64,000 bases of DNA from Amyloporia xantha (Eukaryota; Basidiomycota; Agaricomycetes; Polyporales; Adustoporiaceae). Each line of letters opens with the position of its first letter. Position 1 is the first letter of the stretch. Where the stretch lies: NCBI GenBank assembly GCA_036971615.1, contig JAYKKR010000001.1, forward strand, positions 3,286,001 through 3,350,000, read 5' to 3'. Shown one piece after another: positions 1-11,958 of the stretch. Below the pieces are notes generated by a model. The model was given only the letters and a program-made list of their open reading frames with translations. It was not told the origin of the DNA and ran no database searches. The position numbers and the translations under genes were made by a program.

Positions 1-2152
1 CTGTAAGTGAATGCGACTACACCGGTAGACTAGCCGTGACTCACAAGATCGATGCCTGGAAGACAGAGCTCGAGCAGAGGCACAACATGCTTCTGACCAC
101 CGATCCAAGCCTGTTCTGAGACCAAGGGATGAGCAACGGCCGCTAGCATTGTCATTACGGCAGTCGTTCGATGTGTCTCGTTAACAACTTCGAGACCACC
201 GTATGCACGCTCAAGTAGATCTGGCATGACAAGATTCGGCTCGATAAAAGCCATGGAACGTAGTGATGCCTGGGAGTAGCTCATAGAAAATGGATCCTTA
301 GCAAACATGGCTAGAAGGGCAGGAGTACGTAGGGAGGTGACAAAAGCGCGACGAATGTCGGGAGTAAGACGGCGAGTCTACATCAAATTTCGTGTCAGTA
401 TGATCCAATTACTGTAACCACTTTACACACGACAGGGGTCTTGCACGTCACTTCTTGCTCCTCTTTCCACCGCTTGGAGAATTCGGCCGTGACGCGATGC
501 AAGAATAGCGTGAGCTGAGGTCCAGTCCAAAGGTCAATTATTTCGCTCATCCGACCGTGTAGAACACTTACACTCAAGCTCCAAGGCCCATGATTCGACG
601 GATGGAAGAATGACTCTGTACTCGTGATTAACTTATCCAATGAATCGAGAGCTCTAGATCCAGCAAGAAAGCCTGTTGGCGGAGAGGAGGATGAGCCATT
701 CGAGATTCTATCGCTAGTCTCGCCGCGAATGGGACCATCGAGAGACATCGAATACACAAACATCTTTGCTAGACCGTCTATAGAAGAAACCACCGCTGAC
801 TGTTATTCGAGATAAACACGAAATAAGCATCGATACATACTGGCCCTGTTGATAGGTTTCCTTATTCTTAATGTTTGTTTGTCTGCCAAGTTATCTGCAT
901 GTGAAGCAGTGGTACTGGCTCCCTGGATTATCACGATCAGCGTTCACTATCATCCTTGCAAACTCAAAATTTCATCTTACTCTCGTGGCTCCGACGGGAA
1001 CGTCTGAATAGTCCTCGATGAGAAAATAAATTCAGTGCAGACGATGCGAAACAACTTACTCATGGAACCAAGGGCTTTCCCTGCCAGGACGTGCCATTGA
1101 TTATCGCTCCAGATTCCTACATCTCTCCACGCGGCACCGCCTTCATCTCCTGCATCGCCGTACTTGCCAGCTACGTGCTCCTCGGAGAGATCTCCGCATA
1201 ATTCTATCATTCTGTCATCAATGAGGGACGAATTGACCGCTTCCCACAGTTCAAATAGCGGCGGAAGATAGAGATGAGTATGAGTGGGCGGGAAGAAAGA
1301 CGTCATAACCGGAACCATTGTCAGGATTGTCTGCAGTCAAATATCAATGGATGGCGTCACGTCGAGACATTGATATCTCACCTCTTTGGTCAACAATGGT
1401 AGAAACGTCGCTTGCATGTCCGGGATTTCGGCCGCTGGATAATATCTTCTGCATTGCTCAGCCACATAAAGCAGAATGTTAATCATATTTCGCCTAATAT
1501 TCAAGCTTCAGTTTACCGCCACAGATCGTGTGATGATTGTTCTTACGAGTTATCATGGAGCCTCTTCTTCGGCCATAGCTCCTTCTGAAGTACTCTCCAT
1601 AAGGGTCTCCAAGCTAGTTGAAGGTCAGTGCTCTCGAGCTTGCGCCTGTGATCAGGTTTGTTCGAGAGCAGGCGAGCAAGCATGTCCGCCCAACTACGAA
1701 TAACACGTGGTTCAATGCCCGGTAGCAGGCAAAGCTCGTAATAGAGCTTAACAAGCTTGGCACGCGTCGTCTTAGGCATTGGGTAATGCATGAGAAGCCA
1801 ACTTACCCGTAGGTATTAATATTAATCGAAGAGTCAATGGGAAAGAAAGAACGGACCATTGCAACATGCCATCCCAGGTGGTAAGCACTAGCCAGTTCTT
1901 GCTCTCAGCGCAGATGGCGATTCTTGACACTATGTAATCAAGCTTTGCCCGCATCTCCTCGACGGATTCACATTCATAAGGTAATGAATCGATGTAAGAC
2001 TGCAATGTCGCCTGCTGTTTCACGAGAGAAGACTGGCCGGGAGTCATAGCACCCGACTCAAAAACAGGAGAGTCCGGTATAGATATATCTTCATCGTCCA
2101 TACTGGTTTCGAAGATAGTAGGAAAGTCTGCAGCGTCTAGGAGGTCAATCAT
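1..2152 (-). CDS. Blm10/PA200 proteasome activator, N-terminal part (left copy)
   Basis: The gene is partial: it reads leftwards out of the window. Blm10/PA200 is a large HEAT-repeat protein that caps the 20S proteasome. The exons seen here align in order with the N-terminal exons of the complete copy at 24249-32965: a start exon (down to about 1860) with a short acidic leader and a helix ending in LLQW/MLQW-like residues, an exon with the MHYPMPK/MLKYPIPK equivalent (1543-1791), one with LFELWEAVNS versus LFRMWESINS (977-1318), one with FFHPSN versus FFHPTN (395-793), and one ending LELCLPGIDL versus LELLLPGIDL (30-308). The start is the ATG at 2150-2152; the frame is open further upstream without a better ATG. 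No stop or frame break was seen in the part present. Sequence divergence from the second copy is large, so this is an old paralogue rather than a recent duplicate. Confidence 0.85.
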
Positions 2153-2435
2153 GATGGTCAATGGAGTCTGAGGGCCGCTTACCTCTCCCAGAATTTATAA
2201 CTTCAAAGGGGGTGACGAGGCCTTGTGCTTACGCGTATGTGGTCTGATCAAACTGCGCTTGTTGTCCCCTGACGGTGGACAAGGGAATGACTGTACGTTT
2301 TATACAGGTGCCGCGACGCGTATACGCTGAGCGCCCCAAGCGCTCAATCGCGTCCTATGATAGAACACGTGCCGTAGGCGCCTCTAGTCTTGCGAGTTCG
2401 CACTGCGCACGATCCGTCGATGAGGTGACCCTCTT
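2153..2435. promoter_or_regulatory. Divergent intergenic region
   Basis: About 280 bases separate the left Blm10-like gene (minus) from the AIM18-like gene (plus), so this probably serves as a shared promoter. I see no clear TATA box or other named site. Confidence 0.3.
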
Positions 2436-2495
2436 GTGCTGCAAGTACTTGTTCTACTTACCATTATGCTCAATCTGGCACAAGCCAGGCTTGCA

Positions 2496-3531
2496 ATGTG
2501 GCTGTTATCCGCGTGTCGGATTGGCCCAATAACGCGTACTGTCCGTTCACAACAACAATTTGGGTCGAGACCAAGATCTGCGAATCCTCTTGTCTGGGGT
2601 TCTGCGCTAGCTATATCTGCAGCCCTGACCCTGAGATCTACCATCCATCTTGATTCCGAAGTACTTAATGAAGAGGGAGAAGGGGATACACGCTGTTCGT
2701 ATCTAACTCGAGTCAACTTCTGGATCTCATAGTCAAATTCAATATAGTTGATCCCGCCACGTCTATTGCATTCCCGACAACGCTCCGCATCCCTTCAAAA
2801 ACTCCTCTGCCTACTTTCTCTCTTGTTGGGGTTGGTGTGCGGACTGTGTCGTTTCTTGGAATCAAGGTCTACTCAGTCGGATTCTACGCTGACTTGGGAA
2901 ACCCTAGTCTGAATGTTCGTGCTGTTTCGTCGTTCGTTGGAAAAGATGGATATCCATACCCCGTTTGAGTATAGATCCCCAAAACAGCGTCGCCTGATGA
3001 GAAACTGGATCACATCGTCCGTAACACAGCATGTGTTCTGAGAATCGGTTGGTCTTTTTTTACAAACATCGACATTGGCTGTCTGTATATTCTGACTGTA
3101 TCCTCAGTTCCGACGCGATCAACATCTTACGGTCATTTGAGAGACGGATTCATGCGCGCATTGCAGTCGCGTCTGATTCTTTCTAAACAACGCGACACAT
3201 TAACACCAGTAGATGAAGTTGCTGTGCAGTCACCTCTCCGCAAATTCAAATCCATATTCCCCAATACTCCCCTTACCAAGCATTCGCCACTTGATATCCT
3301 GCTCACACCTCCGGTTCCCGGGCAGACACAACCTCGGTCTTTGATCGTTCGTGACCTGGGATCCGTGCAGAATGACTGGTTAGCAACTGAATTCGTCCTT
3401 GCCTACTTCGAAGGGGAGGGGCTCAGTCCTCCTGTAAGTCCCCTTCAGTGACGCGGAATCCAAACTGACTGATTGTCTTGGTATAGCTGAAGAAGTCGGT
3501 AGTCGACGCCCTTGCAGATTTCGGAAAGTGA
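2496..3531 (+). CDS. AIM18: AIM18-like chalcone-isomerase-fold mitochondrial protein
   Basis: Five exons give 269 residues: 2496-2694, 2748-2914, 2975-3047, 3108-3433 and 3487-3531; the lengths sum to a multiple of three. The N-terminus is rich in Arg and Ser and has a short hydrophobic stretch (ALAISAALTL), which fits mitochondrial targeting. The family signature follows: FDPATSIAFP, then VGVGVRTVSFLGIKVYSVGFYAD, and after an intron IPKTASPDEKLDHIVRN and TSYGHLRDGFMRAL. These are the conserved blocks of the fungal AIM18/AIM46 chalcone-isomerase-like family, whose biochemical role is not settled; yeast mutants affect mitochondrial inheritance. Two introns use the donor GTTCGT. An in-frame ATG at 2436 is an alternative start; 2496 gives the more typical targeting peptide. 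The right end lies next to an uncertain region. Confidence 0.88.
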
Positions 3532-5300
3532 TCGATCGAATGGTACCAATTTGAGGGAGTGAGCAATAAAATAAATCTACCTAAAGCTATAGGAGAGTAG
3601 CATATATCCGTAATATCAACCAACCGTTTCACAAGTGAGCGGTTTCAATCTATTTGCGAATATATGAACCGTGTCAACTTGGCTTACTCTACCATCGCTG
3701 CCGTTGGTAAATTTTAAAGTGCTGTCAGGTGTTGTCGTTAAGAGTGAATACTACGCCGCATCCTGCATGTCGGCACCTTCGCGAATCTAAACGGTGGCAT
3801 AGGGGTAGTGTAGGGGGCAAAACTCCAGCGGTGCTGCGCCAAGCGCCTGGCGCGGCGCAGCCTCTGCGGGAGGGCCTGGCGTTTGCTGGCGCACATGGCG
3901 AAACTGGGGAAATTCCTCCGCATGTTTTTCTGCATCGAAAACCAGTTTGAATATATTTTACAAACTCTAGGATCACAAATTCTTCCCAGCTCATCTAGAA
4001 TCAGTGTATGCATTGATACTTGTATGAAATAGATCTGATTAAAAGCTGAAAGCCCTGTTTGGCCTGCCTCGGGAGGTAGAAAGATGTCAATAAATGAGCC
4101 AATGAAGGCCAGACGTCGATTTTCAATGCGTGTAAGGCCGGCCGAGAATTCCAAATAACCCCTTATTTGGATATCTTGACATGCGTACCCTGCTGCCTTA
4201 CGTAAGGATAGGAGGTACAACCGGGCCGTCTCCTGCAATTTCAACGTCCGATGGCTGCCGCAGCCCGGCTTGTCAGGAGGTGGCGACTGGCTCCCGGTTG
4301 CTTCACCCTGCCGTGGGGCTGCAGCCACCGCTCCCTTCCGCCACTGTAGTTCCGCTCCTTTGGGTCACGCTTACATTTTTGACTGGCACTCTCGTTTTTC
4401 TCTCCGCCTCCAACATGTCGTCTGTTGCTTTGCTACTAAGCACGCCGCGTGTGTTGGGATGGCATTTACTCTTTCTTTGTCTCCTACCTGTTGTGACGTG
4501 CTTCGTCTGGGCGGTCCGAATGGTCGTTTCATCCGTGCGCTGTCCGATAAAACTCTCAGTTCGTTCCCGATGGAACACTGCTGCCGATGATGCTTCCCGA
4601 AGGAATGCTCGGCTTTCGCTCTTGATCCCCATCGTCTGAGCTTGATATTGGGTGGTGGCCCACGCCGGTCTGCTACATTTTCCGTGTCCTCCTTGGCATC
4701 TTTTCCTGTTGTCCTGGGGTCACCAATTCTCCTAGGACTCCATCGCTCGGTGCGCTATGAAGGCTTTGTCTTGCAGTCTGCAGACAGTGACCCTCGTTCC
4801 AGTGATGTGTTGTCGGTCTGTGTTGCTCTACCCTTGTCCTTTTTGGTGTCACATCTCCCCTATGTAAACCTCCTTAAGTTGGCGCGCTTGCACAATGTCA
4901 TCTTGGACCGCAATGCGCGCAAGCTCGCTGACGTTGTCGCGTCGCTGTCATCGCATGAATGCTCCCGTAGATGTATCCCATCGTGGTCTCGCTTGTCTTT
5001 CATTCACGGGTACTCTCGTCCGTTGGCTGGAGATCCTGCTTCATTCATTTGCGATGAGGTTTACCTGCGCGGCTTTCCTGTCGTCAGTGGAGCTTTTCTC
5101 TCTGCGCCTGAAGTTCAATATAGTTATGCTGGTTGCAGACCGGTTGGTGAGACTGCTCTCCTGTCATCGTTTGTCCAGGTTGCTATGCCCTTGCGTGAAT
5201 TGCTCAAGCTACTACCACTTCAGGTCATGATTAATTTAGCTGTAGCCTACTGTTTACCGAAAACGTCGTACCTGAAAGCGACGCGAAGACAAACTCACCG
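3532..5300. other. Region without a confident gene; GC-rich palindrome at 3833-3861
   Basis: Long open frames exist on both strands (plus 4181-4639 and 4642-5352; minus 3738-4328), but none resembles a protein I know. Their composition (Ser, Arg, Leu, Val and Cys rich, with frames open in both directions) is that of non-coding or decayed DNA. At 3833-3861 there is a nested inverted repeat: an 8-bp outer stem (GCTGCGCC / GGCGCAGC) enclosing a 5-bp inner stem (GCGCC-T-GGCGC). A remnant of a transposable element is possible, but no transposase or reverse transcriptase motif is visible. Confidence 0.35.
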
Positions 5301-5371
5301 CTTCCGAGGGGACAGGACCAAAAAAGTGCGTCTAGCTCACCCAACAATATGATCACGACTAATCGAAGTGT

Positions 5372-5658
5372 AGGCGTATGACTTCAAACATGCATATGAC
5401 GCGAAAAATGTCTACGGCCCCAAAGAGAAAATGACGAAGATCATCGCAGACACCTTAGGTCCCAACGACCTCGTCATGTTGGAGGTTAATATCAAACGAT
5501 GGAAATGTGGAGATGACGGTAAACCAACATACGAAAGTGGGCCGTGGACCAAATGGAGGACGGGTTTCGAAATGTTAGCACTGAACTTACTATTTGACGG
5601 TCCGGACGTTGTTGTCGAAGACATGCCTGTAACGTCGGACACTTCGATATGTATTTAA
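5372..5658 (+). CDS. Possible terminal exon of an unrecognised protein
   Basis: A 3' splice site (branch-like GACTAAT, then GTGTAG) precedes an open exon that reads YDFKHAYDAKNVYG, then IADTLGPNDLVMLEVNIKRWK, then PWTKWRTGFEMLALNLL, and ends with a stop. The composition is that of a folded protein, unlike the flanking frames. A matching donor (GTGCGT) lies about 49 nt upstream at the end of the long frame 4642-5352, and the phases agree, so the two could belong to one gene. I do not recognise the family. It may be a fragment. Confidence 0.3.
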
Positions 5659-6227
5659 GGCAATGATAACGTAGAATTATGAATTGTATTTTGATGTCGC
5701 GGCATATAAGTGGTTATTTGGAACCGGCGGGCGGAGCTGCCAAATTCCACCAAGTTCCTAAACCGGACTATCGGAGGATACCGACGGTTGCCGAGCTCTG
5801 CCGAGGTTTAGGCGCCCGTGTTCTCGCCAGGTTGTGCCGCTGAGGACGGTGCGCCAGGGGTGGCGCGGCGCTTGGCGCGCGCCACTTGGCAAAATGGCGC
5901 CGGTATTGCCAACAACACTACATGATAGGGGCGTCTTTGAGTAAAACTCTGAAATTTCGTGAACGCAGGATTGCCGACTACATGGTGGTTTCTGACTGAT
6001 AGGCATATATAACGCGATACCGACACTTTGACATATGAAGCATAGACTGGGGTGGTCCCATATCGTTGCAAGTCAAAACTCTACACCTAGGCATGACAGT
6101 AATACTGGATGACCTTCATAGATGTCGTCCAATCATAACCATCGAATTCCGAATTTGAACGGAGCGACGCGTTAAGTAATCACGTGGGGACCGGACTAAG
6201 GAACTGACAGAATACGCATTCATAGGC
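5659..6227. other. Intergenic region with GC-rich palindrome
   Basis: No gene is supported here. It contains a GC-rich stretch with the perfect palindrome TGGCGCGCGCCA at 5873-5884 and several further GGCGC/GCGCC units. It is similar in kind to the palindrome near 3.84 kb and shares the string GCGCCAAGCGCC with it in inverted orientation. The right end should hold the TIM21 promoter. Confidence 0.4.
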
Positions 6228-7629
6228 ATGGACTTTGCCAGGATGGAGGCCAGTCTCCTTCGTGCGTGTTCACGACAAACTATCTATCCAATAACCTCTC
6301 TACTGCATAATGGACCAGGACGACTCCCAGTTCTACTGCGCCGATCATACGCTACAGCTCAAAATGAGCGAGTACCGACGTCCACACTGCTCTCGTCTGC
6401 ACTCGACCAGAAACAGCGGTCCGCCCAACGCGAAGACTATGCTGGGCCATTCCAATTGGGACTCATTCCACCGACACTGCGGGATGGCGGCAACTTGAAG
6501 AAGTGGTCGGAACTGAGCACTGCAGGCAAAGGCAAGTCGTTAAAATGCTTCCCTGACCTGCGTGCATTAACAGGGTTTCATGATCTCTTGTGGTTTTAGT
6601 CGCACGCACTACAGCAAGGACGACGAATCTTGCTGTAATATTATTTGGAGCAGGTTTTTCTGCAGTGCTCATCTATGCCTTGACATCGGAGCTGTTCTCG
6701 AAAAATTCCGCTACTGTGCTATACGGTCAAGCCTGTGAGAAGATCAAGGCGTCGCCCAAGGTATATTCAGCCCGCAGACAGTGTCATCCTGACATACTCA
6801 TGCGATTATCTATTAGCTCGCAAATTTCCTCCAGAAACCACTCGTATTTCATAACAACCCTCCTTCCTCTATCCGCCCACGACACCGTAATCATCAAGTA
6901 TCTTCCCAAATAGTCCCCGATCGGTATGGTAGGGAACACATGCTGCTTCACTTTTACATCCAGGGTCGACCACCTGGTTCGTCTACTCCTCCTGAGTCCG
7001 AATCAGAATCCTACGTCTACAATGCACTACATTGGACCAAGGATACTGTATCCCACTTATCGGAAATGTCATCGGAAGAAATGATCGAGACCTTGAAGGC
7101 GCGTGCGGAGGCGGGGCTGGATGCAGCGAAACAGTTGTTCAAGTTCCTGAGCGGTGATCCTATGCCACGGTCCTCGTCACCGTCAATCGAGCAGGAGGTC
7201 AGGGAGCAGGGAAAAGAGGAGAAGCTGGGGTGGACATCAGGTTTCACAGGCCTATTCTCAGGTCTACGAGGCGCGCCAAGGAGTGCATCAGAGAGTCAAA
7301 GAGAATCTTCAGATGGCAGAGTCTATTCTGAAGGGGAGGTACACGCTGATCTTGTTATGGTGCGTAATTCATAGTCGTGTCGTTTGTTTATCAGCGTTCA
7401 CCGCATTCAAATCGCTCATGATCATCGCTCACGCCATTGCAGAATGACAAAGGCTACTTCGAGTTCCGATATCTCTTCGTAGACATACCAAGTGAGTATC
7501 TAAGACCTCTCTGTAATGCTGTGATCTTACCTGGGTACAGACTCACACAGCTGGAACTCGAAGCGAGTATTCGTCGAACGATCGGATGGAGTGAGAGAGA
7601 ATGAGCCGACAATGACATGGCATTCATGA
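6228..7629 (+). CDS. TIM21: Mitochondrial import inner membrane translocase subunit Tim21
   Basis: Five exons (6228-6531, 6600-6760, 6817-7359, 7443-7491, 7541-7629) give 381 residues. Tim21 is an inner-membrane protein of the TIM23 presequence translocase that links it to the TOM complex and to respiratory-chain assembly. Visible are a basic N-terminal presequence (LLRRSYATAQ), one membrane segment (LAVILFGAGFSAVLIYAL), the conserved block ELFSKNSATVLYGQACEKIK, the intermembrane-space core with PLVFHNNPPS and GREHMLLHFYIQG, and a C-terminal part NDKGYFEFRYLFVD followed by RVFVERSDG. Between core and end is a longer Ser/Glu-rich insertion (about residues 210-310). The first intron begins with GC rather than GT (6532). 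Confidence 0.93.
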
Positions 7630-7821
7630 TCCAACATTCGGTCGTTTTTTCCTATCCCACATGCAGTAATCCTTGCCTATGTATAATACAATGTAACAAC
7701 TACACAGACTTAGTGCGGATTGGCACGTCTCTACAAGAATAATACTTGATGACGGTATATCATATTGGGTGATTGTAAGCCATCGCTGATACTTCCACCC
7801 ACCATTTTGCTGATGCAAAGC

Positions 7822-8419
7822 TCATTCTCCAAAAAGCTTCTGGACGCGCTTCAACACTGAATCCTTTGAAGGGTCTTGAAATTGATATGTAAGGATTGAG
7901 CACCTGAAGCGCAACAAGAAGCAAAAATGCATACCATATGGGTGATCCTTCGAGGGTATCTCGAGCAGTGCCGGGAAAGCCTGTTCATATTTGTCCACGG
8001 TCGGACGTATCTTCTCCGCAATCTAAGGACAGTCATATGTCAGTTGGTATTACATTACACATCCTGAATGAAGAAGTGCAGACATGCTGGTTGATTAATA
8101 GAATGGCGATATCCTTCCGTTCTGTGTACTCCTCAAACGTGCCTTCGATCTGGGAAATTGGAGTTTCTACATTGAAAGAAGCACACTTCTATAAATCAGA
8201 ATGTGCGGATGTTATAGAACATGGTCACTGACTGGAGTCGACGACCAGAAAATTCCTCTTCTGGTTCTGGCTGATGTTGCCGATTCCCGCGAGTAGGAGA
8301 CCCGTTACTGTGTCCTGATAGAGAGCCAGTAAATAAACGTATATAAAGCAGATTTGAATATGTACCTCGTCCCCAATGACCGCGAGCAGGTTGCGATCCT
8401 TGAACGACGTTGTTGCCAT
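7822..8419 (-). CDS. VMA7: V-type proton ATPase subunit F
   Basis: Five exons on the minus strand (8366-8419, 8233-8314, 8084-8166, 7935-8022, 7822-7874) give 119 residues, the usual length. Subunit F sits in the central stalk of the V1 sector of the vacuolar H+-ATPase. The conserved blocks appear in order: [36 protein letters not shown], [21 protein letters not shown] residues, [25 protein letters not shown] and [12 protein letters not shown]. The start is fixed by the ATG at 8419. The gene lies tail-to-tail with TIM21 (192-base gap) and head-to-head with the ecdysoneless-like gene (263-base gap). Confidence 0.95.
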
Positions 8420-8682
8420 CGTCGACGTCAGTGAGCACTCAGCAGCCTGAACAGTGAGACGCCTGCCCGCCGTATGGCTCAAAGAGGAAGGCGGCTCAGG
8501 AAGTCTCGTGATTCGACGCGTCTCCCGATCTTGGTCACTCGTGATTTTCCAAGTTCTCCCTAAAGTTCTTCCCTTGATCACTACTTGCTCGACCCCACCA
8601 TCGCGAAACCGCATATACTCACTGAACAATCTTGGTTCGATAATTACACACAGAAAACCTTGATATCACGAACCCATACGTT

Positions 8683-11600
8683 ATGGATATTTTTAACAAG
8701 CCTCCAGCTATCTCGGAGGATGCCCTGCAGTACACACTGTATCCTCAGAATAGTCTCTCCGACCGAGCTTCTGTGACTACCCTGGCGGCTCTGATGCATG
8801 ACTATGTTGACACCATACTTCCCGGACATCTCTGGCACCGTGATGCGTTCGAGCTGAAGGTCGTACAGAGCACAGACAGTGAAGGATGGGTGCTCGAAGG
8901 CAGAATGAGAGTCGGCGACTGCGTGGACGACGAGTGGTGTACTGTATGGCTATTGAGAGAAATTAGTGCAAAGTGGGATGTGGTCATCAGGTAAGTAAAG
9001 TATTTTTTACTTAAGTGGGCTCATTTCGACACAATCTAGCGTCTTTGACACAGACGGCGAGTTCTTGCTCATAGAAGCAGCGGAAGCGCTGCCTTCCTGG
9101 GTTTCCCCGTCAAATGCTGAAAATAGGGCGCGTTCACCCACTCTATAGCTGCAAGTAGCTTTGTGCTCACCTGTTCTATAGGTCTGGATCTACCACTCCC
9201 GCCTCCATCTCATTCCTCTCTCACACGTCTCTGCACCCTCTAGCAAACCTCATCGGCGACGCTATCCCGGTGTAAAGGATAGCGACGAAGAAGGAGACAT
9301 CACACAGGATCTTGATGACGATGACTACATCACCATCCAGGATGCACTTCCACTCGTGCGAAATCCCTCTGTGGATACTTTTGCCACTGAGCAAGTCGAG
9401 AAGACCGTCTGGAAGCGGATCTCTGGGTGAGCTATGCTGTATGCGAAGAGCGAACATAACTGGATAACATACACACACAGGTATCCAGCTGCCGCTCGTC
9501 AGCATGTGCATGTCACCAAAGCATGGTTGCCGGTGGACATCGCCAAGGTGCTTGCGATCGACCCTTCGCTGGTACAGAAGCCTGTGGAGACATTCTACAC
9601 TCGGGATGCTATACAGTTACATGTAGGTTGAATGTGTTTGTCCGTTGCATGCGACCGGTGTTAATGGTCCTTCGCAGGCTGCCCACAGAATGTCCCGCTT
9701 CCCTCCGGAGTCGGTGGTACTAACCCCTGTCAAACTGACTCGAACCGCATATGCCCAACTCGTGGGTCAAAAGTTCTATCCTCCGAAGATCTTTGGCCGG
9801 TGGCAAGAAAAGCAGGACACAAAGGAGTGGAGGTGGAGGGACGTTGGAATGAAAATCGTAGGTGATGATGGCTTTCGACACATGGGTATATTCTGACTAC
9901 TGCGGAATACAGGCATGTGGGTTTGAGATGCTGTACCAGGAAAGCAAGAGTCGTGCAGACACTGTGACAATCTCCACGGAAGCCATGAAGTCATCTGTGC
10001 GTAGACAATTATATTGGCATTTCCCGCTCGTATTCACTAGTCCATTTGGCGATCAGGCAGAAGCGAAGAAGGATGCTTTGCGGCGCAATCCAGATTACAC
10101 CAAATACATCGAAAACCTGCGCTCTTCTGGCTATTTCAAGGGCGAGCTTGAAGGCTCGCAACTATGGAGTGGACTTGAGGACAAAGCTGTAGCCGCGTTC
10201 CTTGACGCTCGGAGAGAAGAGTCCGTGCAGATTTCCTAAACGTTACGTTGGAAAGACCTCTAACCGCGCGTAATCCTGCAGTGATGCAACCAGACCCTCT
10301 TTTGCCTCTGCTGTGAACAGCGCGATGATTCAAGCGGGAGACAATCTCGCACTGCCCCAACAAGACGAAGACTCCGAGGACTGGCTCAATGTCGATGCCG
10401 AGGGCTTTGACTCGATGTTGGAAAAGACCTTCGGTACCAAACGCGATGCGGGGGCTAATAGCTCATCCGACGCCATGGATGTTGATGGCAATGAAAAGAC
10501 CAAGGAGAGTCTGGAGGACCTTATGGCGAAACAGCAAGCCACGCGGTTGAAGGATCTTGCCCAGAAAGTAGAGGATTTCGTTGAGGGGGAGGGCGACGTA
10601 GAGGGTGCACGGTTTGCTGAGTGAGTCCAGTTCCAACGCCGTTCGCCCTCTTGCCTATCTGACATTAATTTAGTGAAGAATTTTCAGACGAGGAATTCGA
10701 CGACGATAATTCAGCCATGTCAGAAAGCGAATCCGAGGATGAGCCATCGCCCAAGTCTCCGCAGGACGATGCCGAGCGAGCAGCTCGTCAAACTGCCATG
10801 GAAAATCTAGTCCCGGGACTGGATCCCTCCGAGTACGGAAAAATGCCAGCATCTTTCCACAATAACTCCCAGCGTGTCGCTCCCTCCACCATGGAGACTG
10901 AGATGCGTGAAGACGTGGTCCCAGGGTTGCCCGAGACTACTTCAGAGCCACGCACACGGCCCATCAGGCCCTCCATCATCCCTCGCGACAAGTACGACGG
11001 AGTAGACTCAGACGATGAGAGCGACGAGGAGGACGGCGGGATAGAAGATGAGGAAGAGGAGGAAGACCAGCCTCAGGTCGTGGGCGACGTCGAGATAGAC
11101 ATGGAAGAGGAGGAGGACGAGTTCCTCGAGTTCGCACGCCAGGCGCTCGGAATGTCTAACGAGCAATGGAGCGACATTGTGCGTGAGCGGAAGCACCGCG
11201 GTTGTGAGTTCTGCAGCTTCATCATATTAATTAATTCTGTCTCATATGCCTCATAGTGTATGTCCCGGCGCATGTAACGACGGAAAACAAGCAGAGCAAG
11301 GCTACGGCTGCCAAACCGCGTCAGACCTCCGGAGTAGGACCAGATAGTAAATCACACCGAGAGCCTGTCCCGGGCCCACGTCCCAATGTTAACCCTAGCT
11401 TGGATTCATTCGAAGCTGTGATGCAAGCCATGGATGTCGAGCTCGCGCGATCACGATCGGGCAAACAGACCTCAAGGGTGGACAATAAAGGGAAGGGAAA
11501 AGGGAAGGAAAGGATGACGGACGATGAGGCGCCAGTTAATATCGAGGCCGCGATGGATGCTGAGCTCAGGGCAGCATTAGAAAGAGAGCCTGCTGGGGAG

Positions 11601-11753
11601 GAAGATGAGGGTGACCTTGGCGAAGAGGTCGACTACAATCTCATCAGGAATTTCCTCGAAAGCTTCAAGAGCCAGGCTGGTCTGTCTGGGCCTGTAAGTA
11701 ATCTCGCCGGGCGACTACAGCCAGCATGGACGCTGCCAAGGGACGATGCCTGA
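8683..11753 (+). CDS. ecd: Ecdysoneless / SGT1-family protein
   Basis: Nine exons (8683-8990, 9040-9127, 9182-9426, 9481-9622, 9678-9857, 9913-10220, 10282-10620, 10674-11203, 11257-11753) give about 878 residues. The family acts in pre-mRNA splicing, cell-cycle and transcription control. Diagnostic blocks: LIEAAEALPSW followed by NRVWIYHSRLHLIP, VETFYTRDAIQLHAAHRMSRFPP, LTRTAYAQLVGQKFYPPKIFGRW, WRDVGMKIACGFEMLYQES, SGYFKGELEGSQLW, and the acidic C-terminal half with EDWLNVDAEGFDSML and GPVSNLAGRLQPAW at the end. The 9128-9181 intron has no GT in the needed phase and appears to start with GC. A 63-nt stretch inside exon 6 (about 9996-10058) also has intron-like ends in the same phase and could be spliced out. 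Confidence 0.92.
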
Positions 11754-11958
11754 GGTCGGAGTAAGTGTAGGCTAGTTTCCGATGTTGTATTTGTAGTATT
11801 ATAGCCCTATGTAGTCGATCTCGTCGCATAGCAATCAGACTCATGCTGTCTTTGTATATGGCGAACAGTAATGCATTAGGGAAAGTAGGGTATAGACTGT
11901 GCGCCAAGTCTTTAAATAGGGGCCGTGAAACATCGTCAAAAAGCAGAGGCAAACGCGC

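Noticed and set aside
4642..5352. 236-codon plus-strand frame as a real gene
   Set aside because: Length is notable but the sequence shows no recognisable motif and odd composition; kept only as part of an uncertain region.
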